Of a DNA stretch of 40,806 nucleotides, positions 8,262 through 16,407 are shown in pieces (within the stretch, counting starts at the first letter, position 1; each line of letters begins with the position of its first letter). Below the pieces are notes generated by a model, which saw nothing but the letters and a program-made list of their open reading frames with translations, had not been told where the DNA came from and made no database searches. A program made the position numbers and the translations under genes. Origin of the DNA: an uncultured Prevotella sp. (lineage in GTDB: Bacteria > Bacteroidota > Bacteroidia > Bacteroidales > Bacteroidaceae); contig ONPM01000035.1 in assembly GCA_900319715.1 (NCBI GenBank), positions 1-40,806 of the forward strand, given 5' to 3'.

Positions 8262-8296
8262 TTTGTATGAGATTTAGACAGAAAGTCGTAACTTTG
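8262..8296 (+). promoter_or_regulatory. Promoter of the response regulator operon
   Basis: The -7 box TAACTTTG at 8289-8296 is followed by CA, 16 bp before the start codon. A TTTG lies at 8262-8265, but its 23-bp spacing is slightly long, so the -33 element is uncertain. It is divergent from the efflux promoter in the same 153-bp gap, so one bound regulator could control both. Confidence 0.65.
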
Positions 8297-8312
8297 CAGA
8301 CAAAAACGAACG

Positions 8313-8837
8313 ATGAACAACTACGGAAGCATACTGATAGTCGACGACAACCCCTCGATCCTGACAGCCTTGCGCTACTGTCTGGACACCACTTTCGAGC
8401 GAATCATCACGCTGGACAAGCCTGACGACATCCTGAAGACGATGGCGCAGGAGACCATTGACATCGTGCTGCTCGACATGAACTTCACCCTCGGCGTGAA
8501 CAGCGGACAGGAGGGACTGCTCTGGCTGCGCACCATCCGCAAGCATCATCCGCAGATGCCTGTGGTGCTGCTGACGGCCTACGCAGATGTGTCCCTGGCT
8601 GTCAGAGGACTGAAGAGCGGTGCTGCCGACTTTATCGTGAAGCCGTGGGACAATGACGAACTGGTGCGCAAACTGAAGGATGTGCTCGACATGCAGGGTG
8701 AGATCGTCAGTCTCGACGAGGTAGAAGCAGAACATATCCGCCGCACCATCGACCACTGTCATGGTAATCTCTCGAAAGCCGCAGAACTGCTTGGTATCAC
8801 TCGCCAGACTCTCTACAATAAGATGAAACGGTTGTGA
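8313..8837 (+). CDS. Response regulator with REC and Fis-type HTH only (AAA+ domain absent)
   Basis: 174 residues. The receiver domain (about 5-125) has the acidic pair D11/D12, phospho-acceptor D55 in LLDMNF, T88 and K110 in VKPW. A short linker leads to a C-terminal Fis-type helix-turn-helix, NLSKAAELLGITRQTLYNKM. NtrC-family regulators next to Bacteroidetes TolC/HlyD/ABC operons are usually ~440 residues with a sigma-54 AAA+ domain between these parts; that domain is missing with both ends intact, as in RegA/PrrA/ActR regulators. It should therefore bind DNA without activating sigma-54 polymerase. It overlaps the kinase gene by 4 bp and is divergent from the efflux operon, its likely target (inferred). 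Confidence 0.88.
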   Translation: MNNYGSILIVDDNPSILTALRYCLDTTFERIITLDKPDDILKTMAQETIDIVLLDMNFTLGVNSGQEGLLWLRTIRKHHPQMPVVLLTAYADVSLAVRGLKSGAADFIVKPWDNDELVRKLKDVLDMQGEIVSLDEVEAEHIRRTIDHCHGNLSKAAELLGITRQTLYNKMKRL

Positions 8838-9700
8838 ATGTGCTTCTATATATAATAATAGGTTGTCTGGCGGTGGTCGGAGTCGTGTGGTTCTGGCGTC
8901 ATCAGAGGTCGCTGAGGGTTCGTGCACACTTGATGCAGGAGGCCATCCGTAATCACGACTTCACATTCCGCCTGCCTACCAACAGACTTTTGCCAGGCGA
9001 AAGAGCCATGCAGGAGACGCTGAACCAGTTGGGTGATACCATCCGCCAACAGGTGAACCAGAACGAGGTGGAGTCGTGGGAAAGGCTCACCCGTGTGCTG
9101 ACCCACGAGATCATGAACGCCACAGCCCCCATCGCCAGCATCAGCCAGTCGCTGCTCGGCCGTCCTGATGTCAAGGGTACACCTCTGGAAGAGGGCATCC
9201 ATGCCATCTTCACCACCTCGCAGCATCTGAACACCTTCGTGGATTCCTATCGCAAACTGTCGCAGTTGCAACAGCCAGCACTGGAGAATGTCCTTCTTTC
9301 GACGCTCATCCATGATGTCCAACAACTTTATTCTAATATGACATGGGATAGTGCCGTCGCTGATGACGTTATGGTCTGTGCCGATCCCAATATGCTGCGA
9401 CAGATACTCATCAATCTCGTGAAGAACGCCATCGAGGCAGGTGCCAGGCGCATCGGTATCCAGCATCATGGACCCGCCCCCCTGATCCTTGTCAGCAACG
9501 ATGGCCAGCCCATCCCTGCTGAAGCCCGCAAGAGCATCTTCGTGCCCTTCTTCACCACCAAGCGCACTGGCAGCGGCATCGGCCTCTCCCTCTCGCGCCG
9601 TATGATGATACAACAAGGGGGTAGTCTCAGTCTCTTAGACCAGCCCCAGAACGGTTATCACACCACGTTCGCTTTGGAGTTTCAGAAACAGCAACGATGA
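8834..9700 (+). CDS. Sensor histidine kinase (NtrY-like, minimal)
   Basis: 288 residues, starting at a GTG (GTGA overlap with the regulator stop); the ATG four bases later is out of frame. A single N-terminal transmembrane helix (about 3-21) leaves essentially no periplasmic sensor. A short linker leads to the H-box LTHEIMN with phospho-acceptor H91. The catalytic domain has the N-box NLVKNAIEAGA and the FFTTKRTGSGIGLSLSRRMM segment (F and G2 boxes). With no sensory domain visible, the signal may be membrane state or a partner protein. It is the cognate kinase of the upstream regulator by operon position. Confidence 0.9.
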   Translation: MNVLLYIIIGCLAVVGVVWFWRHQRSLRVRAHLMQEAIRNHDFTFRLPTNRLLPGERAMQETLNQLGDTIRQQVNQNEVESWERLTRVLTHEIMNATAPIASISQSLLGRPDVKGTPLEEGIHAIFTTSQHLNTFVDSYRKLSQLQQPALENVLLSTLIHDVQQLYSNMTWDSAVADDVMVCADPNMLRQILINLVKNAIEAGARRIGIQHHGPAPLILVSNDGQPIPAEARKSIFVPFFTTKRTGSGIGLSLSRRMMIQQGGSLSLLDQPQNGYHTTFALEFQKQQR

Positions 9701-10542
9701 CGGTTTATGTGTTCGATCATACACTCGACGGACTGTTGACGGCAGTGTTCGACAGTTTCTTCCTGCACCAACAGCCTGAGTTCCTGTTGGCAGAGGGGGA
9801 GCAGTTGCCGTTGTTTGCCGATGAGCCCCACCATGTGGTGACGGACAGCGAGAAGGCTGAGCGTGTGTGGAAGGGACTGGAGAAGCATCTCTCCAAAGAC
9901 GGGCTGCGGATGATTACCGTCAGTTGGCTCTCCGAGGAGCGGGCGCTGAACCAGCCGCTGTTTAATTTCATCTGTAAGGTGTTTCGCAGAGAACCCTTTG
10001 ATTCCTATGAGCGCAATGCGAGCGACCCCGATGTGCTGGAGGTGAGGAACACCTGCCGACGGGTGCTCCACGAGCAGTTGCGGATGAAACAGTTCATCCG
10101 TTTCCAGAAAGCCAAGGACGGTACTTACCTCGCTGTCGTCTCGCCAGACCATAACGTGCTGCCGCTGATCATCGATCATTTCCAGGACCGTTTCAACGAC
10201 CAGCCGTGGCTCATCTACGATGCCGCCAAACGCCACTATGGATATTATTACGATGGCGCTGCCGCTCCCATCCATATCACTTTCGAGGATGAAGCAGCCG
10301 TGCCCTTCAACCTCAGCAACGGTAAACTTGATGCTGAGGTGCTGAGTGAGAACGATCAGATATTCCAGCAACTCTGGCGCACCTACTTCAAGGCCATCTG
10401 CATCAAGGAGCGCATGAATCCCAGGAAACAACTCAGCGACATGCCTCGCCGCTACTGGAAATACATGACAGAGTTAATGGCGCACTCTTTTTCTATCGTT
10501 TCAGCAGATTCAGCGGAGCCTGAGGTTTCAGGACATCGTTGA
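9697..10542 (+). CDS. DUF4130 / TIGR03915-type putative DNA metabolism protein
   Basis: 281 residues beginning MTVYVFDHTLDGLLTAVFDSF, the N-terminal signature I recognise from the DUF4130 family, which is distantly related to uracil-DNA glycosylases. In most genomes it sits beside a radical-SAM DNA-modification protein; none is present here. The PRRYWKYMTEL motif near residue 258 is where family members usually end. The last ~20 residues continue into the 3' end of the convergent GH3 gene, giving a 50-bp tail-to-tail overlap. The start overlaps the kinase stop (ATGA), so it is cotranscribed with a two-component system, an unexpected setting. Its biochemical function is not established. Confidence 0.75.
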   Translation: MTVYVFDHTLDGLLTAVFDSFFLHQQPEFLLAEGEQLPLFADEPHHVVTDSEKAERVWKGLEKHLSKDGLRMITVSWLSEERALNQPLFNFICKVFRREPFDSYERNASDPDVLEVRNTCRRVLHEQLRMKQFIRFQKAKDGTYLAVVSPDHNVLPLIIDHFQDRFNDQPWLIYDAAKRHYGYYYDGAAAPIHITFEDEAAVPFNLSNGKLDAEVLSENDQIFQQLWRTYFKAICIKERMNPRKQLSDMPRRYWKYMTELMAHSFSIVSADSAEPEVSGHR

Positions 10543-12856
10543 CCTTGACGGTGCCAGCCTTGACGGCAGCAGGCAGCGTGGCCTTGACATCCTGGGCAGA
10601 GGCAGCAACGATGAACTGATATTCGCCCTCGGCAACCACCCATGCAGAGGCAGCCTCGTCGAACGAGGCGAGGTCGGCGGCCTTCACCTTCAGGGTGACG
10701 GTCTCGCTCTCGCCGGGTTTCAGGTTCTTCGTCTTGGCGAAGGCCTTGAGTTCCTTGGCGGGCTTGTTGGCGGCCTTCGAGTCGGGGGCAGCAACGTAGA
10801 GTTCCACAACCTCCTTACCCTCACGATCGCCTGTATTCTTGATGGTGACGGAGACCTCGTAGTCGTCACCCTTGTCAGCAACCTTGGCGTCGCTATACTC
10901 GAAAGTGGTATAACTGAGGCCGAAGCCGAAGGGATAACTCACGGGCACCTCGAACGAGTCGAAGTAACGATAGCCTACGTAGATATCCTCTTCATAGTTG
11001 GTCCAGTCGACATTCTTCACATTGCCACGCTCCACCGTGTTCATGAAGTCAAGTTTCGCCGTCTGGTCTACAGGGAAGTTCTTCGAGGAGTAGACATCGG
11101 TGAACTTCACGGGCCAGGTCATGGTGAACTTACCCGAGGGCGACTGCTTACCACTGAGCACGTCGACGACGCTGTTGCCGCCCTCCTGCCCTGCCTGCCA
11201 GGCGCAGAGGATGGCATCGGGCTGCTCTTTCCAAGAGGCAGTCTCGATGACGCCGCCAATGTTCAGCAGCACCACCACCTTCTTGCCTGCCTTGTGATAG
11301 GCCTCGCAGACTTGGTTCAGCAGGTTCCGCTCAGAGTCACTCAGGTTGAAGTCTGTCGATTTGCGGTCGAAGAACTCCCCCGAAATACGCCCGATGGTCA
11401 GCACGGCGATGTCGGCCTTGGCAGCCTGAGCCTCGAGTTCGGCTACAGTAAACTGCTTCTCGGCAGGCAGGCCAGCAGGCAGGAAGCGCATCATCATGGC
11501 CCTCTGCTTGTCGGTCTTCTCGATCTCGGCAATCTCGGCCTCACGGGCCTTATGGTAGTCAGCCCAGAACTGTTCGTATGCCTGCTTCAGATCGTCTGAT
11601 ACGGCATAGCCACCGTTCTTCATCCCGTCGAGCAGAGAGACCACATAGGCGTGGTTCACATTGCCCGATCCCGTACCACCGGCAATGAACTCGTAGGAGG
11701 TGTTGCCATAGAGGGCCACGTTCTTGACGGTCTCGGCGAAGGGGAGTGTCTGGTTGTTCTTCATCAGCACCATACCCTCGGCAGCAGACTGGCGGGTGAC
11801 CTCGGCATGAGCCTTCAGGTCGGGCTTGTTCGAATACTGATAACCCTGATAGCGTGGACTCTTCTCGATGAGGTTGAGGATGCGCTGCACGTTACGGTCG
11901 AGATCGGCCTCAGCGAGTTTGCCGCTCTTCACTCCAGCCACGATCGAGTCGAACTGTTCCTTCTTACCCGGCTGCAGCATGTCGTTGCCTGCCGTCATCT
12001 GCACGGCACCGTCCTTGCCCCCGAACCAGTCGGTCATCACTGTGCCCTCATAGCCCCACTCGTCGCGGAGGATGGTCTGTACGAGTTCTTTGCTCTCAGA
12101 GGTATAGATGCCATTGATATAGTTATAGGAGGTCATCACCGTCCAGGGCTTGCTCTCCTTGATGGCAATCTCGAAACCCTTGAGGTAGATCTCACGGAGG
12201 GCGCGCTGGGAAATGCGGGCATCGTTGCCCATGCGGTTCGTCTCCTGGTTGTTGGCAGCAAAGTGCTTGATGCTTGTACCCACGTCGTTCTTCTGCACAC
12301 CGGTGATATAGGCACCGGCAGTCTTACCTGCCACCACGGGGTCCTCAGAGTAGTATTCGAAGTTACGGCCACAGAGGGGGTTGCGCATGATGTTCAGGGC
12401 AGGGGCCAGCAACACATCGGCTCCATATTCCTTCACCTCCTCGCCGATGGCCTGACCCACCTCTTCGATGAGTTGGGTGTTCCAGGTAGAGGCAAGCAGG
12501 GTGCCGATGGGGAAGTGGGTGCAATAATAGGTGGCAGAGTCACCTTCACGGGTTGCATCGATACGGAGTCCAGCAGGACCGTCGGCCAGTACGATGGCAG
12601 GGATGCCGAGGGAGTCGAGTGGATAGGTAGTACCAGCAGCACCAGGCACGAGGTTCTTCGTGGCACCGATGACGGCCTCATCACCAGAGAATCCGGCCAT
12701 ACCTGTTCCGATGACGAAGTGGGCCTTGTCTTCGAGCGACATCTTGGCCATCACTTCTTCCTGATTGATCACTTTCTGGGCAGGGGCCTTGTCGGTTGTG
12801 CTACAGCCAGCCATCAAGACAGCCATCCCCAATAATGAAACGAGGTTCTTTTTCAT
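10493..12856 (-). CDS. GH3 beta-glucosidase-type lipoprotein
   Basis: About 787 residues from the ATG at 12856 (MKKNLVSLLG); an upstream ATG at 12889 would put an unlikely leader before the signal peptide. Lipobox LMAGC with the cysteine at residue 18. The GH3 N-terminal barrel has KHFAANNQE and the nucleophile D276 in VMTDWFGG. The GH3 C-terminal alpha/beta domain follows, and an FnIII-like domain with YPFGFGLSYTTFEYS and LKPGESETVTL lies near the end. It probably removes terminal beta-linked glucose or related sugars from oligosaccharides in the periplasm or at the surface. It is monocistronic, read from a TATCTTTG promoter core, and 9 kb from the PUL, so it need not be part of it. Its 3' end overlaps the convergent DUF4130 gene. 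Confidence 0.92.
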   Translation of the reverse strand: MKKNLVSLLGMAVLMAGCSTTDKAPAQKVINQEEVMAKMSLEDKAHFVIGTGMAGFSGDEAVIGATKNLVPGAAGTTYPLDSLGIPAIVLADGPAGLRIDATREGDSATYYCTHFPIGTLLASTWNTQLIEEVGQAIGEEVKEYGADVLLAPALNIMRNPLCGRNFEYYSEDPVVAGKTAGAYITGVQKNDVGTSIKHFAANNQETNRMGNDARISQRALREIYLKGFEIAIKESKPWTVMTSYNYINGIYTSESKELVQTILRDEWGYEGTVMTDWFGGKDGAVQMTAGNDMLQPGKKEQFDSIVAGVKSGKLAEADLDRNVQRILNLIEKSPRYQGYQYSNKPDLKAHAEVTRQSAAEGMVLMKNNQTLPFAETVKNVALYGNTSYEFIAGGTGSGNVNHAYVVSLLDGMKNGGYAVSDDLKQAYEQFWADYHKAREAEIAEIEKTDKQRAMMMRFLPAGLPAEKQFTVAELEAQAAKADIAVLTIGRISGEFFDRKSTDFNLSDSERNLLNQVCEAYHKAGKKVVVLLNIGGVIETASWKEQPDAILCAWQAGQEGGNSVVDVLSGKQSPSGKFTMTWPVKFTDVYSSKNFPVDQTAKLDFMNTVERGNVKNVDWTNYEEDIYVGYRYFDSFEVPVSYPFGFGLSYTTFEYSDAKVADKGDDYEVSVTIKNTGDREGKEVVELYVAAPDSKAANKPAKELKAFAKTKNLKPGESETVTLKVKAADLASFDEAASAWVVAEGEYQFIVAASAQDVKATLPAAVKAGTVKVNDVLKPQAPLNLLKR

Positions 12857-12929
12857 AACTTTTCTATTTTTGTTTAAACACAGAGGCACAGAGATATAGA
12901 GTTATTCGATTCTTGCGTTGTTGATGGTG

Positions 12930-12937
12930 CAAAGATA
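12930..12937 (-). promoter_or_regulatory. -7 box of the GH3 gene
   Basis: TATCTTTG followed by CA on the minus strand, about 75 bp before the start codon. No convincing -33 element. Confidence 0.5.
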
Positions 12938-12979
12938 AACAATTTTGTGGATATTCTTTCCTTTTTCCTCATTTTTTAT

Positions 12980-12987
12980 TAACTTTG
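12980..12987 (+). promoter_or_regulatory. -7 box of the FAH-DUF6080 operon
   Basis: TAACTTTG followed by CA, 34 bp before the FAH start. Divergent from the GH3 promoter 43 bp away. Confidence 0.55.
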
Positions 12988-13021
12988 CACACGAATTAAG
13001 TAACATAAAAGCCTGAAAGAG

Positions 13022-13699
13022 ATGAAAATCTTTGCGATAGGAATGAATTATGCAGCGCATAACCAGGAGTTGCATGGAACCCTGAAGCGCCCTGACGAGC
13101 CCGTGATCTTTACGAAGGCGGACTCGGCGATACTGAACCAGGGAAAGCCCTTCTTCGTGCCTGACCATCTGGGGCGCATCGACTACGAAACGGAGGTGGT
13201 GGTGCGTATCTGTCGTTTGGGCAAGAACATCCCACAGCGCTTTGCCCACCGCTATTACGACGCCCTGACAATAGGCATCGACTTCACAGCCCGCGACCTG
13301 CAGAAGAAAGCCTCAGAGGCAGGCCAGCCCTGGACGATCTGCAAAGGGTTCGACGGTTCTGCCGCCATCGGCGAGTGGGTTCCCAAGGAGAAACTGCTGA
13401 CAGATCCAGAGTCGCCCTGCGAACAGTCTGGGCTACAGCGGCTGCACTTCCACCTCGACATCCAGACGGAGGAAGACCGACGGCAAGGGCGCGAGGGGAA
13501 GACGGTGCAGGAGGGCTGTACGTCGGACATGCTCTATACCGTCGATGAGATCATCGCCTACATCTCACAGTTCTTCACGCTGAAGACGGGCGACCTGCTC
13601 TATACCGGCACCCCTGCCGGCGTAGGGCCAGTACACATCGGCGACCGTCTGGAAGGGTGGCTCGAAGGACGACGAGTACTCGCGTTTAATTGTAAATAA
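13022..13699 (+). CDS. Fumarylacetoacetate hydrolase (FAH) family protein
   Basis: 225 residues, a complete small FAH-fold enzyme. It opens KIFAIGMNYAAHNQE, continues with EPVIFTKADSA, and carries the metal-ligand region IDYETEVVV followed by IDFTARDLQ. The C-terminal GDLLYTGTPAGVGPV loop is also typical. Family members are cytosolic metal-dependent hydrolases or decarboxylases/hydratases acting on 2-oxo or beta-diketo acids (acylpyruvase, oxaloacetate decarboxylase and others); which reaction this one catalyses cannot be read here. It is the first gene of a probable operon with the membrane protein downstream, separated only by a repeat array. Confidence 0.88.
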   Translation: MKIFAIGMNYAAHNQELHGTLKRPDEPVIFTKADSAILNQGKPFFVPDHLGRIDYETEVVVRICRLGKNIPQRFAHRYYDALTIGIDFTARDLQKKASEAGQPWTICKGFDGSAAIGEWVPKEKLLTDPESPCEQSGLQRLHFHLDIQTEEDRRQGREGKTVQEGCTSDMLYTVDEIIAYISQFFTLKTGDLLYTGTPAGVGPVHIGDRLEGWLEGRRVLAFNCK

Positions 13700-13700
13700 A

Positions 13701-13757
13701 GAGGAAAGTGGAAAGAGGAAAGTGAAAGAGGAAAGTGAAAGAGGAAAGTGGAAAGAG
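13701..13757. repeat. Short tandem repeat array, family B (GAGGAAAGTGGAAA)
   Basis: Four 13-14-nt units: 13701-13714, 13715-13727, 13728-13740 and 13741-13754, ending in GAGATAT. It fills the gap between the FAH stop and the DUF6080 start. The first 22 bases are an exact inverted copy of 16363-16384, and the terminal GGAAAGAGATAT is shared with that copy. Confidence 0.9.
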
Positions 13758-13759
13758 AT

Positions 13760-15169
13760 ATGATTGTAGGGGTGTATGGTTTGTTCCGGCTGAAGCCTGA
13801 GGAACGGGTGCAGGCAGGGGTGGCGCTGGTGGTCATCGTGCTGCTGAACGCCCTGTTTATCTGGCGTCTCCATGAACTGTTCCTGCAGCCTGGCTTCGGA
13901 CCCTATTGGAAGGTCTTTGAGCACGAGTTGCACCTGGCGGGCTATGATCCACTGACATATATGATGGTGACCGACTGGGATGTGATCTACGAGACCCACC
14001 GCCACCCGCTGTTAGCCTTCCTCGTCTGGCCACTCTGGCTGCTGAACCAGGGACTCACCTGGCTGTTGGGCGTCAACTGTGTGCAGTATGTCGTGGCCCT
14101 GCCTGTCATCGTCTGTTCCTTCTATTCCTATATCTTCCTCTACCGCATCCATCGCGAGGTGGTGGGACTGCGACGCGACGATGCGACGCTGATGACGATG
14201 TCCGCCTTCTCGATGGCTTATCTGCTCTTGTCTGTCATCGTGCCCGACCACTTTACAGTGTCGATGTTCCTCCTGCTGCTGACGCTCTATATCTCTGGCG
14301 TGTGCATCCAGAAGCGTCGTGAGTTCAAGTGGTGGCAGTCGGCCGTACTCTTCTGTTTCACTGCGGGCGTCACCCTGAGCAACGGCCTCAAGGTGTTCCT
14401 GTCTGGTCTTTTCGTGAACAGGAAGGATTTCTTCCGCCCGAAGTATCTGCTGTTAGCCGTCTTCCTGCCTGCTGCCTTGCTGTGGGCCACAGCCGTCTGG
14501 GAGCACCACACGTTCGTGGAGCCTCGCCAACAGGCCAGGGAAAAGGCAGAAAAGCGGAAAAGCGAGAATCTGAAAGAGCGTGTGGCACAGATGTCCCCCG
14601 ACGAGCGGGCCCGTTACGAGGCCAAGAAGAACCGTCGTGAAGCCGTATTAAAACGTCAGGCTGCGAAGACTGGCAAGCCGATGGAGGATCATGGCTATCT
14701 GAAGTGGACAGACATCTCGACCTCCCGTTGGCAGACGGTCTACGAGAACCTCTTCGGCGAGTCTGTACAGTTCCATCGTCAGCACTTTCTTGAGGACACG
14801 CTCGTTGGGCGCCCCGTATTTGTGCCCTACCTGAATCTGTTCAGTTACTTCGTCGAGGCGATGGTGGTGCTTTTGGCGCTGTTGGGCGTATGGTATGGCC
14901 GCCGGAGCCGTTTCCTCTGGCTCTGTCTGTCGTGCTTCGCTATAGACATGATGATCCATTTGGTGTTAGGTTTTGGCATCAACGAGGTGTTTATCATGTC
15001 GCCCCACTTCCTGTTCGTGCTGCCCATCGCTACAGCCTACCTGCTGCGCGAGACCAGGCGCCATCCTTGTCCGCGTCTCGCCGTCACGGCCCTGACAGCC
15101 TATCTGTTCACCTACAACGGCTTCCTGCTCATCCTCTTCCTGTTGTCGCCCATCCGCGCCACACTCTAA
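13760..15169 (+). CDS. DUF6080-type polytopic membrane protein
   Basis: About 469 residues from the first ATG (13760). An in-frame GTG at 13748 lies inside the repeat array and is less likely. There are about ten hydrophobic segments, for example GVALVVIVLLNALFIW near the start and YLFTYNGFLLILFLLSP near the end. A charged, probably helical stretch (AREKAEKRKSENLKERVAQM and onward, about residues 265-315) sits between two membrane segments. The overall plan resembles GT-C-type or polysaccharide membrane proteins, and I associate it with DUF6080 in Bacteroidales; no catalytic motif is evident. The next genes are glycosyltransferase and LicD genes, so a role in surface polysaccharide is a reasonable guess. 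Confidence 0.65.
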   Translation: MIVGVYGLFRLKPEERVQAGVALVVIVLLNALFIWRLHELFLQPGFGPYWKVFEHELHLAGYDPLTYMMVTDWDVIYETHRHPLLAFLVWPLWLLNQGLTWLLGVNCVQYVVALPVIVCSFYSYIFLYRIHREVVGLRRDDATLMTMSAFSMAYLLLSVIVPDHFTVSMFLLLLTLYISGVCIQKRREFKWWQSAVLFCFTAGVTLSNGLKVFLSGLFVNRKDFFRPKYLLLAVFLPAALLWATAVWEHHTFVEPRQQAREKAEKRKSENLKERVAQMSPDERARYEAKKNRREAVLKRQAAKTGKPMEDHGYLKWTDISTSRWQTVYENLFGESVQFHRQHFLEDTLVGRPVFVPYLNLFSYFVEAMVVLLALLGVWYGRRSRFLWLCLSCFAIDMMIHLVLGFGINEVFIMSPHFLFVLPIATAYLLRETRRHPCPRLAVTALTAYLFTYNGFLLILFLLSPIRATL

Positions 15170-15202
15170 TAGCCCAGAGAGAACCAGTTCTGTCGTCATT
15201 GC

Positions 15203-16231
15203 CTAAACATGGCGGAAGCGGCCTGTCCACTTGCTCAGGCGGCGGGCAAAGGACTGCCAGATATGTCGGAACTGGCCGTAGCGTAGGTTAAGACAGAGTT
15301 CTTCGAGCGAATTGAGTATCTTGATCCCAGGGTGGTTCCAGCCGTTGGCACGATAGAGTCGTTCCAGATAGGCTTTATTCTCTGTGACGGTCACGGGATG
15401 GACAAGGGGGAAGGTCAGTTCATGTCTCCCCATGGTGAACATCCGTCGGATGCGATGGGGCGTGGTCTTCAGTTCGGCTGAAAAATGGGTGGAGTCGCCT
15501 GTGAGGCCGATGTTGTTGATCTGGTTCTTCTGCGGCATAATGGCGAGGGAGTCATGGAGCAGCATATCAGCCCAGTAGATGGTCTCGAAGTACTCCTTGC
15601 CGCTCTGGCTGTGATCCTGGAACATCTGGAGCATGTCGCTGCGCAGACGGCGCTCACGGGCTACAGTCTCTATCTTCCTCAACTTCTCAGGGTCTCGCAT
15701 GAATCCGTATGTGGGGTCCCATCGCTGGGCTACCCTGCGCCACGAGGCCCAGCCCCAGATGCTGAAGGCAGAAGTGAAGAAATAACTGTCGTGACCACAG
15801 TCGTTCGTCTCCTCGTCGATATTGAAGCCTGCCACCATCGAGATGCGCTCGTCATTTTCATACCTGTCGAGCATCTCCTTACAGAAGGGGAAGAACGACT
15901 GAGCAGGCACCACATCGTCTTCAAGCACAATCACTTTCTCTGCCAGTGAGAACGCCCACTGGTGGGAACGGAAGCCAGAGGGGTCGCAACCCTCGTTATG
16001 GTCGAGATAGCGGCGATGCACCTCGCACTCCCAGTCGATATGCTCGTCGCTCACGATCTCACGACAGGCCTCGATGCCTGCCTTGTCACGCTCCCCACGG
16101 GGTCCGTCCTGATAGAGCAGAAGCATCGAGGGTCGTGCCTGGCGCACGGCCTCGAACACCTGCCGGAAGGTGTCGCTGCGCGTGAAGAACAACAGCAATA
16201 CGGCGATGTCTGTCTTTGCCACAGGTTTCAC
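15203..16231 (-). CDS. GT-A-fold glycosyltransferase (family 2-like)
   Basis: 342 residues from a GTG at 16231; an in-frame stop lies three codons upstream, so no longer start is possible. The N-terminus IAVLLLFFTRSDTFRQVFEAV and the metal-binding LEDDVVPAQSFF are typical of sugar transferases that use nucleotide-sugar donors. The following SAFSIWGWASWRRVAQRWDP region is characteristic of Bacteroidetes GT2-like proteins. There is no signal peptide or membrane helix, so it should act at the cytosolic face. It is convergent with DUF6080 and divergent from LicD, with its own TACTTTTG promoter core. Acceptor and donor are unknown. Confidence 0.82.
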   Translation of the reverse strand: MKPVAKTDIAVLLLFFTRSDTFRQVFEAVRQARPSMLLLYQDGPRGERDKAGIEACREIVSDEHIDWECEVHRRYLDHNEGCDPSGFRSHQWAFSLAEKVIVLEDDVVPAQSFFPFCKEMLDRYENDERISMVAGFNIDEETNDCGHDSYFFTSAFSIWGWASWRRVAQRWDPTYGFMRDPEKLRKIETVARERRLRSDMLQMFQDHSQSGKEYFETIYWADMLLHDSLAIMPQKNQINNIGLTGDSTHFSAELKTTPHRIRRMFTMGRHELTFPLVHPVTVTENKAYLERLYRANGWNHPGIKILNSLEELCLNLRYGQFRHIWQSFARRLSKWTGRFRHV

Positions 16232-16258
16232 AAATGCCTACTGATTGATAATCGAGTA

Positions 16259-16266
16259 CAAAAGTA
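16259..16266 (-). promoter_or_regulatory. -7 box of the glycosyltransferase gene
   Basis: TACTTTTG on the minus strand, about 27 bp upstream of the GTG start. No clear -33 element. Confidence 0.45.
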
Positions 16267-16351
16267 CGAAATATTAGTGGAAAGAAGAGCGTAGAAAGCG
16301 GAAAGATGCACTATCGCTGTCATGATTTTAAAATAATTAACGCTTTGAGTA

Positions 16352-16390
16352 TATCTCTTTCCCTTTCCTCTTTCCACTTTCCTCTTTTTT
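16352..16390. repeat. Short tandem repeat array, family B, inverted copy
   Basis: On the minus strand this reads as GAGGAAAGTGGAAA-type units ending in GAGATAT, inverted relative to 13701-13759. It abuts the promoter core of the LicD gene (16394). A degenerate relative lies at about 16278-16305. Confidence 0.85.
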
Positions 16391-16393
16391 TAT

Positions 16394-16401
16394 TACCTTT
16401 G
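16394..16401 (+). promoter_or_regulatory. -7 box of the LicD gene, 6 bp before the start codon
   Basis: TACCTTTG followed by CA; the ATG begins at 16408. At the usual start distance of this promoter class the mRNA would have almost no 5' leader. Confidence 0.55.
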
Positions 16402-16407
16402 CAGCCG

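Noticed and set aside
11651-12835. 394-codon plus-strand frame antisense to the GH3 gene
   Set aside because: The GH3 catalytic motifs on the minus strand fix the real gene; the antisense product has low-complexity H/V/G-rich composition and no domain.
13748-13759. GTG at 13748 as the DUF6080 start
   Set aside because: It lies inside the tandem repeat array; the ATG at 13760 directly after the array is simpler.
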